Assembly: GCA_019915135.1 (NCBI GenBank)
Contig: JAHLMK010000007.1
Location: 2,108,001-2,172,000, forward strand
Direction: 5' to 3'
From: Strobilurus pachycystidiatus
Lineage: Eukaryota > Basidiomycota > Agaricomycetes > Agaricales > Physalacriaceae
DNA: 64,000 nt
The translations under genes and the position numbers were made by a program. Of this stretch, positions 53,401 to 62,837 are shown one piece after another (within the stretch, counting starts at the first letter, position 1; every line of letters begins with the position of its first letter). The notes under the pieces are model-generated. The model was not told the DNA's origin and ran no database searches. It was given only the letters and a program-made list of their open reading frames with translations.

Positions 53401-55511
53401 CTAGCGTCCCACCGCGATCTCGGCGACTTTCCTAAACTTCCGGCGGCTCTTCTCACTCAGGGAGAAGTACAACGCCAGGACTTTGTCCACGTCCTCGGCG
53501 GGGTCGACACGGCTGGCGGAGGTGGAGGACGACGCGCCTTGACGGCTGGCTCCTTCACCCTTGTCCTGTTGCTGGGCCGTGCTGATCGAGGTGGTGGCCC
53601 CCTTCGAGGACTTGGTGGAGGCGGGAGGCGGGGCGGCGCTGACCTTTCCCTTCTGGAGGCGGGTACGGGGCGCTTGGATTTCCTCGACGTCGGAGTCGCC
53701 AGTGCCCTCTTCGTCCGACGTCTCCTCCTTCTTCGCCTTGCCCTTCTTTCCTTTCGTGCTCTCGACGCGACGGCGCTTTGCCGGGGGCTCGTCCTTCTTC
53801 CTCTGCTTCTCCTCCTTCCACCGCTGGTCCGCTTCTTTTGCGATAGCTTGCGCGGCGTCGGAGTAGTCCTGGTGGCGCCGGGCCCGGATCTGGGAATCGG
53901 GCTTACTCCTTGCCACGGCCTGTAACTGGGCGCGAACCTTGAGCGCGACCTCCTTCCACGGCGCGGGGACCTGACTTCGCCTCCACGCGACCCAGCACGG
54001 ACCATGTTGTCCGTCCTTCTCTTTGCACTGGTCGCACGTGAAGCTATTGTTCTTCTCGGCGGGCGTGGCGTGGATCCGGAAGTAGGTGCACGTCAACCGC
54101 TGCTTGATGCAGGGGACGCAGACACCGTCGTCGCGGTGGAGGGGGATGCGCGGGTTGGTCTTGTCGCGGACGTCGAGGACGAAGTCGTCCTTCTCCTCGT
54201 CGCTGGCTTCGGCGTCTTCGTCCAACTCGTCCTCCTCCTCTGGTTCCTCCTCGACGAACTTGCGCTTTTGGCTTCCACCGGTGGTGGCGCGCGCGACCGA
54301 GGTCTTCCGGGTGGGGGCGACGTCCTTGTCCTTGTCCTTTGGCTCCACCTTCACGACGACGGCCTTTGGCCTGGTCGAGGCGTCAGCAAGGATTAGCGGC
54401 GCGATGGTTCGGCGGACGTACTTGGTAACCGATTTGGGGCCACCTTTACCCGCCGCGACAACTGGTCGTCGCTGGGGAGGTTCCATCTCGGGCGTGGGTT
54501 CGTGGTGTGACGAGAATGCTGGAGACGGGGCTCGCGAGTCGTGGGGACTGGGCGACGCCTCCTGCGCGAGCTGTTGCATCGTGGGGCGCGGAGTTCCCTC
54601 GTCGTCAACCTTGCTGTCGAGACTCGGCGTCCCTTCGCGCTGGTAGTCCGTGATACCCAGCTCGGCAATCGCGCTCTCGATGAGTTCGTCCATCGTTTTG
54701 AGGAACGACCTGTGGATGGGGAGGTTGTCGCGCTGCTTGCGCATCTCCACTATCAAGGCGCCCCAGAACAGGTTGGCGCGATCCTGATCATTCACGAACA
54801 TCCAGAGATAATCCAACTCCAGAAAACAACGCTGAGCGTCGTCTTCTGAGAGCCGGATGGCGAGCTCTGGGGCTACGCGGTCGTTGTTCAGGAACGTGGT
54901 TGCTCGAGTGGGACGGACCTGCTTTTTGTAGGCGGAGGTGGCGCGCCACGCGGTGCTGAGCGCGGTCTCCACTCGTTCGAGCGGAGTGGCCCTGCTGGCT
55001 GGTTTCGCCGCCAGCGCGTCCTGGAACGTCAGCCAGAAGACCCCATTGTGCAGGTAGTCGTAGTACCCGGCCTTCTGCAAGATCTCCCGTGTCGTCGTTG
55101 GGTTGGCGCACAGCAACTCGGCCAGGTGCAGGCTGATACCTGCGTCTAGTTCCGGCGGCGCGGTCCTGTTCGTCAAGAAACCGCTGTAGTCGAACAGGGG
55201 CCGCGTCATTTTGACATGGTCCGGCCTGGCTTCGCAGGGAATGGACGGGAGCTAGCAGAGGGGGGTGGCAGTGGTGAGTTTCGCCGTTTCTCAACGCGTT
55301 TTTCGTCACTACTCACCTGCTCCTGCCCTTGCACCTCCATTTCCTTCTCCTCCTGGACTGCGGGAGGCTCCTGGTCGCCTTTCGTCGGCGGCTGCGATTG
55401 CGGCGGTGACTGCTCCTTTTGGTAAGTAAGTTCACCGCCTCGTTCTACGCTGTGATCGTGCCAGGCACTTACCTTCGCGTCCACAGTGGGGTCGTTCTCT
55501 TGAGGGAGCAT
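53401..55511 (-). CDS. Accessory gene C of element A, six-cysteine nuclear-type protein
   Basis: Three exons in phase 0 (55511-55473, 55415-55317, 55251-53401; introns 57 and 65 nt with GTAAGT and GTGAGT donors) give 661 residues from MLPQENDPTVDAK. The N-terminal third is globular (LFDYSGFLTNRTAPP...LDYLWMFVNDQDRANLFWGAL). A disordered middle with acidic and basic blocks follows. A cysteine motif CVPCIKQRLTC...CDQCKEKDGQHGPC lies near residues 415-460, with spacing C-x2-C-x6-C-x16-C-x2-C-x8-C. This suggests zinc binding, perhaps related to fungal Zn2Cys6 fingers. The C-terminus is NLS-rich (PPAKRRRVESTKGKKGK). It lies downstream of pol on the same strand; its introns would have to survive in the genomic RNA. 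Confidence 0.8.
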
Positions 55512-55866
55512 GGTCGTGGTGGTTGTTCGGTGAGTGGTGCTTCCTTTTCTGCGCTTACCACATCGCCTACGGGCTTATCACTTTTAAGCTTTTCTTTATT
55601 CGCACCCCGCCACTTCCCTGATGCCTCGTGCCTTGTCTTGCTTCCTTATTCTGTCCTTAGTTCAATGCTACCTTAGCTACCTTTGTAGCCAGCTGGGCAC
55701 AGAATAAGTCTTAAATAAAATTTTTATAGTCTTTGAATAGATGGACCGATGTCCCATGGACCGATGTCCCTCTATTCTCTCTTTACTTTTCTGATGACGT
55801 CCCCGTCATCTGGTATGGTACCTTGGCTTCCTTTTGAAGCTGTAGTCCAGTCCTGGGTGCTCAAGG
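55512..55866. other. Spacer between pol and gene C
   Basis: 355 bp, no gene. It must contain the gene C promoter if the gene has its own. A direct repeat ATGGACCGATGTCCC occurs at about 55741-55770. Confidence 0.4.
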
Positions 55867-58800
55867 TCACGTAGTTCTCGCAAGGACATCTAAGGTCTTT
55901 GTGATCGGCTTACTTATGAAGTGTAGTCGATCAAAGAACTGTTTTCCAAGGTCTATAGGATCTCGTCGCGATACAAAAGGTATTACACGGAACTGAGCTA
56001 TCTTGTCTTTGTAGATCGTCCCGTCCAACTCGCAGACCACATAGTTTCCTGCCGAGGTCCTTGTTACTACCGCGTAAGGTCCCATAAACCTTTCCTTGAA
56101 CTTCGCATTCATTTCTGATTCGATCCTAGTGTTCCTTACTAGCACTAGTTCACCAGTTTTGAATTTGTAGCGAGGGATACTGTTCTGGAAGTCCTCTAGG
56201 AACTTCGCCGCGGCCTTCTGTTTATTTAGAAGGACCTTCGACCTTAACTTGGCAGTATCTTCCTTGTGCTTGATGAGCTGCCTAGCTCGGAAGGCAATAA
56301 GGTCCGAATGGGAGACCAGTCGACCTGGTGCTTCGACTAGCCAAGTCAATTCCTCCAGGTCCATTGGCATGATTGGTTCACAACCGGTTACTGCCTGGAA
56401 CGCTGAAGTACCTAGACTTCTCTTTATGGTAATGCGCTCTGCCCAAAGGACCTCATGTAGGAACTCTGGCCATTGCTCGGGTTTACCCCTGCATACCTTG
56501 AAGAGAGATTGACGGATATCCCAGTGTCCTCGTTCAACCTTTCCGTTGGCTTGCTTATTGTACGCCGTGATCAAGATACCTGTGATACCATATTTCTGTT
56601 CAATATGTACTAAAGCCTTCTTGATTGCTGGCCCATTGTCGGTTACAATTTCCTTGATACAACCCCACCTGCATAGAATGTCCTCGAAGATCCATTCTCC
56701 CAGTGACTCGGCGGTCTCTTCCTTGAGAGCCCTTGCCTCTGGCCAACTTGTTAATCCACACCTTGCTACGGTCACAGCGTTGAAGCCGGCCCATTTTGAA
56801 GGCCGTTTCTTTCGGGTGGATTCCTCTCCTGCCTTAGGCATCCGGAAGGTGTCTATATAAGCCCTTTCGTAGATACCTGGAGTTGAAGTAATCGTTGGTG
56901 CAACCTTTATGTTACGTTTCTGGCGTTTCTGACATAGTACACAGGTCCTTACATACCATCGTATGTCGACCTCCATACCTGGCCACCAGAATCGCTTCAT
57001 GATGAGTTGTAACACGGAATATTGTCCTTTATGTCCTGCCCGGTCGTGTAGAGCTTTACAAACCGGGATTCGTTCATTTGGAAGTAGCACTCGACGGGGG
57101 TGGGAGTCCAAATGGGTTCGGTATAACCTTTCATGCTGGACAAAGAAGTCTTTGCTCCATTTCTCCAAGTCTTCGTCCTCAAGTACATCTTCCGATTGTA
57201 AGTAAGGTTGAAGTTTGGGCAAATAGGTCTCCCACAAACGCTCCCTTTTGCTCTTATTGAGCTCCGGGAACTCCGTGATATGCATCCAACCTTCGATATC
57301 CTTAACGTTGACTAGTCCCGCAGTCCTTACCGCTTTAGAAACCTTTATATGGTCTGGTAAAGGACTCCGTACTATTTCCTGGAAATAGCCTCCCCTACTG
57401 TCGATGTCATTCCTGAAAGTGTCAAAGTCTAACGGCTGCTCCTCTATAGGCAGACCTTTAGGCTCCTGGTACTCAAAGGTATTGACCTCGTCATCCTCTA
57501 TGTTTATGTGAGGTCTGGGTACTACTACATCATGCTCTGAAGCTGGACGGCGACTTAAACCATCCGGGCCATGAACCTTTCCTGGTACGTGTACAAGCGT
57601 GAAGTGATACATCAAGATCTCCTCAGCCCACCTTTGCAGGTTTGCGTTCGCTAAGGAGTCCACGTTGGATAACATGCCCTTGATGTATTTTGCATCCACT
57701 TCAATTTCTAGTTTTCTACACCCTAGAAGGTAGTACTTGCACGCGGACAGAGCTCTGAAGAGCCCGAATAGTTCTCGCTTGGCTTGCGAGTACCTTGCCT
57801 CTCTTTCGTTTAATGTCAGAGACATAAACTTTGCAAAGTATCGTTTCTTGGGGTCCTTGGGATCTACCTGGGACAGATAGAAACCTACTGCCTGGTAAGA
57901 GGTGTCTACCGACAGCGTGATTGGCGTGGACCATTCATAATTCAGTGGTTTCAGCATCGGACAAGTTCGTATGGCTTCCTTTAAGGTATCCATACTTTCC
58001 TGCTCCTCGTCTGTCCATCTGAACTTGGTAATGTCTTTGGTTAACCTGGTCAAAGGTAACGCCTTCTTAGAGTAGTCCTTTACAAATGCTCTGAAGATTC
58101 CAGCTGTTCCTAAGAACGAACGGACTTCCGTGAGCGCTTTACAAGGGGGCCAATCCGAGATCACCTTAACGCGATCTTCAGCTGGCTTTCTACCTTCGTA
58201 GGTACAGACATGTCCCACTACCACAATCTCTTCTGCACAAATGATAGCCTTGTGACCAGAAAAGGTCCCTCCGGCATGTTTCATTCGCTGTATGATCCTG
58301 TTCATGTTCACAAGGTGTTCCCAAACGAAACGCCTTACTTCAGGATGACCTGGAAGCGTTTCGTAGGTGCCATCAGCTTGTTCATATCGCGTAGCGGGTC
58401 CGCGGACGGGCACATCGTCGATATAAGGTCTGGTAAAGGCTGGTATTTCATCCTTGAGAATCGTTGTAACATCGTCATGAAAGATAGGTACTGAATTAGT
58501 CCAGCCCATCGGTAAGGTCTTTAACCTTAACGCTCCGTAAGGTGTCGAGAAGGTTGTCATATCGCGAGACGCGGTGGCAAGGAGCCGTTCGTCATATCCA
58601 ACGAACAGATCCAAGGTTCCTCCACAACTTCGTCCTGCAAAGGACTCCGCTAGTTCCTCCGTGGCTGGAGGTAACCCTGAGTGCGCAATGGTCACCGCAT
58701 TGAGTGGTTCCAGACTATGCACTAGGCGAAGCTTCTTTCCATCCTTCTTAACAACACAAAACCACCTGGAGCGGTATGAGGAGTTCGAAGGCTCATACAC

Positions 58801-59712
58801 GCCCGAGTCTAGTTTGTGTTTGATAATCTTACAGACTTCGTCATAGATTCCTGGTGGAATTGGTATATTCCTTAACACCCAAGGTGTGTGCGGTATTACC
58901 GGGATATCCACTGGTGGAAAGAACTCTGGTTTGAAGTGTCCTTTCTCAGATTCTTCCCAGGCAAAGCCTTCGTTCTGGTTACAGAAGATGGAGTCTATAA
59001 TCCGTCTTTCTGCATCCGTCAGGAAGTCCCCGACGTGGTCGGCTTGTATCTGTTCCCTCCTTTCGTCAGTATACCTACCTGTGGGTACGAAGGGTGGTGG
59101 ATCAGGTACTAATTCCGGCATCCCAGCTAGTGGGTCTCCATGAATGTGGCGCTTGATCCTGAATTCTTCAGGTAAGGTTCCAAGGTGAGCTTTGGTTTTC
59201 AAGGCTACTGGTTTGTACTTCTTTCCTACGAATACACCCCTCTTAGGGATCTGACTTTCCAACCTTAGGAACTCCTGTTGTGCCTCCGCCATGTAATCCC
59301 TTGGTAAGGTTACCGACAAGCCCGTAAAGACTTGTTCTAACTCCTTTGGTACCCCGTAAAAGAGATTCAAAGTCGCCGTGGCGTAGGACTTAAATTCTTC
59401 TTGGTCTTCCGCAATCTGATTGATATTGAATACCTTGCGAAAGCCTTGACTCTTGGTTGGGACCTTTAATAGTCCCGTAGGTGTCACCATATGTTCTGGG
59501 ACAGTCATATGTGTCGATGCTTGATGCATCGATGCATGCATAAAGGCGTGTTGTTTCCTTAGCCGTTTGGCTGCCTGATGAACCCTATTGGGTGACTTCT
59601 TCATGTATAAGGACGTTAAGTCCCCTTCCCCGAAGGTCTCCCTGTTATCCCCAGGTATCCAACTTTGCTTTACTTCGATGTTTCCTTCTGGTGACCTTTC
59701 GAGGATCAACAC
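55867..59712 (-). CDS. pol: Pol of element A (RT-RNaseH-IN)
   Basis: 1281 codons shown from a GTG; the frame is open further upstream into the protease gene and lies -1 to it, so it is probably made by ribosomal frameshifting. Reverse transcriptase spans about residues 290-520 (RWFCVVKKDGKKLR, GTLDLFVGYDE, PMGWTNSVPIF, RPYIDDVPV). RNase H follows (LSVDTSYQAVGF, KRELFGLFRAL, EVDAKYIKGM). Then come the integrase zinc finger (HDRAGHKGQ...CVLCQ), the integrase core (AYIDTF, VTDNGPA, GKVERGH) and a GPY/F-like module (RFMGPYAVV). There is no chromodomain, unlike element B. All key acidic residues are present and there is no internal stop, so it looks functional. Confidence 0.95.
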   Translation of the reverse strand: MLILERSPEGNIEVKQSWIPGDNRETFGEGDLTSLYMKKSPNRVHQAAKRLRKQHAFMHASMHQASTHMTVPEHMVTPTGLLKVPTKSQGFRKVFNINQIAEDQEEFKSYATATLNLFYGVPKELEQVFTGLSVTLPRDYMAEAQQEFLRLESQIPKRGVFVGKKYKPVALKTKAHLGTLPEEFRIKRHIHGDPLAGMPELVPDPPPFVPTGRYTDERREQIQADHVGDFLTDAERRIIDSIFCNQNEGFAWEESEKGHFKPEFFPPVDIPVIPHTPWVLRNIPIPPGIYDEVCKIIKHKLDSGVYEPSNSSYRSRWFCVVKKDGKKLRLVHSLEPLNAVTIAHSGLPPATEELAESFAGRSCGGTLDLFVGYDERLLATASRDMTTFSTPYGALRLKTLPMGWTNSVPIFHDDVTTILKDEIPAFTRPYIDDVPVRGPATRYEQADGTYETLPGHPEVRRFVWEHLVNMNRIIQRMKHAGGTFSGHKAIICAEEIVVVGHVCTYEGRKPAEDRVKVISDWPPCKALTEVRSFLGTAGIFRAFVKDYSKKALPLTRLTKDITKFRWTDEEQESMDTLKEAIRTCPMLKPLNYEWSTPITLSVDTSYQAVGFYLSQVDPKDPKKRYFAKFMSLTLNEREARYSQAKRELFGLFRALSACKYYLLGCRKLEIEVDAKYIKGMLSNVDSLANANLQRWAEEILMYHFTLVHVPGKVHGPDGLSRRPASEHDVVVPRPHINIEDDEVNTFEYQEPKGLPIEEQPLDFDTFRNDIDSRGGYFQEIVRSPLPDHIKVSKAVRTAGLVNVKDIEGWMHITEFPELNKSKRERLWETYLPKLQPYLQSEDVLEDEDLEKWSKDFFVQHERLYRTHLDSHPRRVLLPNERIPVCKALHDRAGHKGQYSVLQLIMKRFWWPGMEVDIRWYVRTCVLCQKRQKRNIKVAPTITSTPGIYERAYIDTFRMPKAGEESTRKKRPSKWAGFNAVTVARCGLTSWPEARALKEETAESLGEWIFEDILCRWGCIKEIVTDNGPAIKKALVHIEQKYGITGILITAYNKQANGKVERGHWDIRQSLFKVCRGKPEQWPEFLHEVLWAERITIKRSLGTSAFQAVTGCEPIMPMDLEELTWLVEAPGRLVSHSDLIAFRARQLIKHKEDTAKLRSKVLLNKQKAAAKFLEDFQNSIPRYKFKTGELVLVRNTRIESEMNAKFKERFMGPYAVVTRTSAGNYVVCELDGTIYKDKIAQFRVIPFVSRRDPIDLGKQFFDRLHFISKPITKTLDVLARTT

Positions 59713-59732
59713 GGCTTCTTCATAGGAGTTTC

Positions 59733-60905
59733 CTACGTCCTTAGGTTCCCGTGAAAACCCGTTTGTCCCCCTGGAATCATATGTCTTGGGATCTGTCCTC
59801 GACGGTAAGAAGGTAGCGATAACTTCTTCCCATTGGTGTTATCCGTAAGGGTTCCGATTGCGTTCCCGTTGGGAAGGTTGGTGATGACCAGGTTTGAAAC
59901 GATCTCGAAAGGTCGTCCCAGTAGGACCTCATAGGCGGGATCCTGCAACACATGCAACTGAAGGTAATAGACAATTCCTTCAAAGTCAAAAGGTATGTTA
60001 CGAGCCAATCCCAAGGTACTGGTTCGTCCCTTGTCCGCACTTTCCATAGTAATGGTGAAAGTGGGATCATAGGCTATTCCTAGTTCCAATGCTGCCTTGA
60101 GCGAAATGGAGGCGATCTGCGACCCACCATCCACTAAACTCTCCTTTTTACCATTCTTGTTGATCAAGGGCCAAAAGGTTCGTAGATCTGCATTTTCCGG
60201 CGCCATATTGCCACTTATCATTTGAAAGGGACCAGTATAGTGACCTCCGGAAAGGTTTACAAACTGTTCTACCGCATCGTGGACTATAATTCCACCAATA
60301 GGTAAATCATCTTGCTCATGAAAGTTGACTGAATATAGCTCGGGTTGGAAGTGATCTTGGACCGTATCGGCCACTACTTCCGTCTTGAATACAGCCACAG
60401 GCGTGTTGCGTTTCCTGATGAAGTCCGAAATGCTCTGCTGCCAAGGGGGGTTGGTAGCTAGTAGGGCTTCGGGTAACAAGAACTTCCAGGCTTCACGCCA
60501 ACTGGGATTCTTGTGCAAGAGTTCTTCTGCCAGGCTACGACGTTGGAAACTCTTGACCTTAGGTTCCTTAGGTTGAACCTTTGGTTGGTTCTTTTCTGGC
60601 AGAGTTGAATCTGCTTTTGATTGCGGCACCGGGTCGGGTTCTTCCATCGCTAGGACTTCGTCAAGAAGGTCCTGGTCAACAGGTTCTACTTCTTGAGTGA
60701 CTTCCGGCTTGGAGAATGATACCTTAGGCGGCGCTGCTTTTGGAATGACCACGGACACCCGGTCCTTAGGCCATGAGATTACCTTGTTTTGTGGAGTTGA
60801 ATCCACAGGTGCACTAGGTGCTTTTGCGCTCTGACGAGTCTGACGAGTTTCTACAGTGAACTGGCTCTCCGGAGGAGTATGTGCTAACTGCACTCCTTCC
60901 TTCAT
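59733..60905 (-). CDS. Protease ORF of element A
   Basis: 390 residues from an ATG overlapping the gag stop as ATGA. The N-terminal ~200 resid ues are Pro/Lys-rich, with a helical part (AEELLHKNPSWREAWKFLLP). The protease lies near residues 255-340, with LVDGGSQIASIS (active-site D-G-G rather than the usual D-S/T-G) and the C-terminal flap motif YEVLLGRPF. It cleaves the polyprotein in the particle. Its frame is -1 to gag. Confidence 0.85.
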   Translation of the reverse strand: MKEGVQLAHTPPESQFTVETRQTRQSAKAPSAPVDSTPQNKVISWPKDRVSVVIPKAAPPKVSFSKPEVTQEVEPVDQDLLDEVLAMEEPDPVPQSKADSTLPEKNQPKVQPKEPKVKSFQRRSLAEELLHKNPSWREAWKFLLPEALLATNPPWQQSISDFIRKRNTPVAVFKTEVVADTVQDHFQPELYSVNFHEQDDLPIGGIIVHDAVEQFVNLSGGHYTGPFQMISGNMAPENADLRTFWPLINKNGKKESLVDGGSQIASISLKAALELGIAYDPTFTITMESADKGRTSTLGLARNIPFDFEGIVYYLQLHVLQDPAYEVLLGRPFEIVSNLVITNLPNGNAIGTLTDNTNGKKLSLPSYRRGQIPRHMIPGGQTGFHGNLRT

Positions 60906-62374
60906 CGAGCCCTGCCGAAACCCTGATAGGCGTCGGGGGCAAACTCTTCTTCTTGGTTTGGGGTTTGAACATACATCGCGACCTCAGGTGCAAACTCATC
61001 TTCTTGAGATTGGAACGCCGATACCTTAGGTGCATTTTCTTGTTGAAACTTCTGGACTTGTTCCCAAGGGCTGAGAGGCTGCTTGGGACTAACCCTTTGA
61101 ATAGGTTGACTAGTAGTTCCATTCGTTACATGATATATGTTGGTACCACCAGGCTTGTAGATATGACCATTGCTTTCGCACATTTCCTTTGTAGGACAAT
61201 TCGCTACAATATGCCCTAGTTCACGACAGAAGTAACACCTTCCATCGTTAACTACGAACTTGTTTCCTGGGAACGCGCCCGGAGGAGCTTTGTAGAGTCC
61301 ATTCGGTAAGTTGGTCGGGACTGAGACACCTTGAGCAGGTGTTTGTAGATAAATCGGCGAGGCTTCTTGTACAAAACCTTGGGTGCGGAGTCCTTGCGGA
61401 CCTCCACGCTGTAAGGTATGGAGAAGTTCTGCCATCATCTTCTGATCAGCCTTGCGAGCCTCTTCGCGTTCCTTTTCTCCTTTCTGGATAATGTCCTGAA
61501 GGCTAGCTACCCTATTCAGGTATTCATCCAACTCCTCTGTCTTGATTCGGGTGGTAGAGGCGGGAATAAGTTCTCTGTTATAAGGACTATCCTTCGCACT
61601 CTTGCTCATCCATTTATCGGTCAAGAAGTAGTTGGAGATCGCTGCCTCGACCTCTGACAATGTGAAGTCATAGGTGGGGGTTGTCCCGGCTGTTGCATTA
61701 GCTTTCGCATCGCGCCTGAGGTCCCCAAGGACATTATGCCAAACTCCCTCTGTGATAGAGGACTTGATATCTTCTATAGCACCCTTATTGGTAAGTTCTC
61801 CCGACGTGATAAGATGTCCCATGATATGGAGCACTTCGCGCTGAAAGCTTTCCCATTTCTGCTTGTTGGCTACGGGCCTAGCCAGGTACGGGTCCAAGGC
61901 ATCCTTTAGGTCGGCCGGGACGTACGTAGGATCGTTCTTTCCCTTTGAGTATGAGGAAAGAACTGATTCTTGGAAGTCCGCCCAGACACCTTTCAGGTAG
62001 TCTGGGTTTTTGTGCCACCTTAGGCGTTGTTCGTGGCCGGCGTATAGCGCCGCTACTTCCAACTTAGTACCTTGTTCGGTGATTCCTGTCTGGTCAAAGA
62101 TCCAGTTGCACATCGTGAAGAATTCCCTCACATCGTCTCCAGAGTGTCCCTTGAACTTTGGGGCATCCCTTGAGAATGGTATCGGGATCTTCTTGCCTTG
62201 GATCTCGCCTCTAGCTTCAGCGCTAAGTTCCTCGGAAGGTACAATTGCTCGTACTGCCATTACTGGAACTGGTATCGTGTTTTGGGTAGACGGGTTAAAG
62301 TCAATGAAGGGGGTAATAGGTTCTGGACTTTCGGGGTCTTCAAGGTCAGTCAAAGGACTTCCGAAAGGTGTCAC
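60902..62374 (-). CDS. gag: Gag of element A
   Basis: 490 codons drawn from a GTG; the frame is open to about 62778 without an in-frame ATG. The first ATG inside is at 62260 (MAVRAIVPSEEL). The upstream ~130 codons (for example AQAQRRFADPTTPKNQKKKR) look like protein, so the start may be spliced in or non-AUG. The capsid-like region carries FSRDAPKFKGHSGDDVREFF; the zinc knuckle CYFCRELGHIVANC is near residues 375-390. The C-terminus has two EFAP repeats. It packages the element's RNA. Confidence 0.9.
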   Translation of the reverse strand: MTPFGSPLTDLEDPESPEPITPFIDFNPSTQNTIPVPVMAVRAIVPSEELSAEARGEIQGKKIPIPFSRDAPKFKGHSGDDVREFFTMCNWIFDQTGITEQGTKLEVAALYAGHEQRLRWHKNPDYLKGVWADFQESVLSSYSKGKNDPTYVPADLKDALDPYLARPVANKQKWESFQREVLHIMGHLITSGELTNKGAIEDIKSSITEGVWHNVLGDLRRDAKANATAGTTPTYDFTLSEVEAAISNYFLTDKWMSKSAKDSPYNRELIPASTTRIKTEELDEYLNRVASLQDIIQKGEKEREEARKADQKMMAELLHTLQRGGPQGLRTQGFVQEASPIYLQTPAQGVSVPTNLPNGLYKAPPGAFPGNKFVVNDGRCYFCRELGHIVANCPTKEMCESNGHIYKPGGTNIYHVTNGTTSQPIQRVSPKQPLSPWEQVQKFQQENAPKVSAFQSQEDEFAPEVAMYVQTPNQEEEFAPDAYQGFGRAR

Positions 62375-62814
62375 AAATGCGGGACTAGGCGAAGTTCTAG
62401 AGTCCGAATGTCTTCGGATACTGGTTGGAGTTCTCGAAGGTGATTCAGGATCTGAAGAAGATCTGATCCTAGAGGCAGTAGGTGTTGAAGGTGGTACTTG
62501 CGTACGTTTCTTCTTTTGGTTCTTGGGAGTAGTCGGGTCTGCAAAACGTCGCTGTGCTTGAGCTACTTCACTAGGTAAACCGTTGTAAAGTGAGCCGGCG
62601 ATTGGGCGATTGCTTCTTAGGCGACTAGTGATACCAGAGGTTGCTGGATTTGAAGATCCGGCAATAACTGGGTCTCCTTTTGGTGGTTGTGGATTTGCGC
62701 GGTTCTGGCTGTTGGTGTAACGACCAGAGTTCCTTGCAGCCAGTGTCTTTTGTTTATGGAGATTCCGATCTCAAGGTCGACTTAGAAGTCTCTTTCGAAA
62801 TCAAAATTTACACC

Positions 62815-62832
62815 CCCTCGCGGTGGGCTCCA
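62815..62832 (-). promoter_or_regulatory. Primer-binding site of element A
   Basis: On the minus strand TGGAGCCCACCGCGAGGG starts 5 nt after the 5' LTR. TGG matches a tRNA 3' CCA, and the complement would be a tRNA ending GGTGGGCTCCA. I cannot name the tRNA. Confidence 0.65.
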
Positions 62833-62837
62833 AAATA

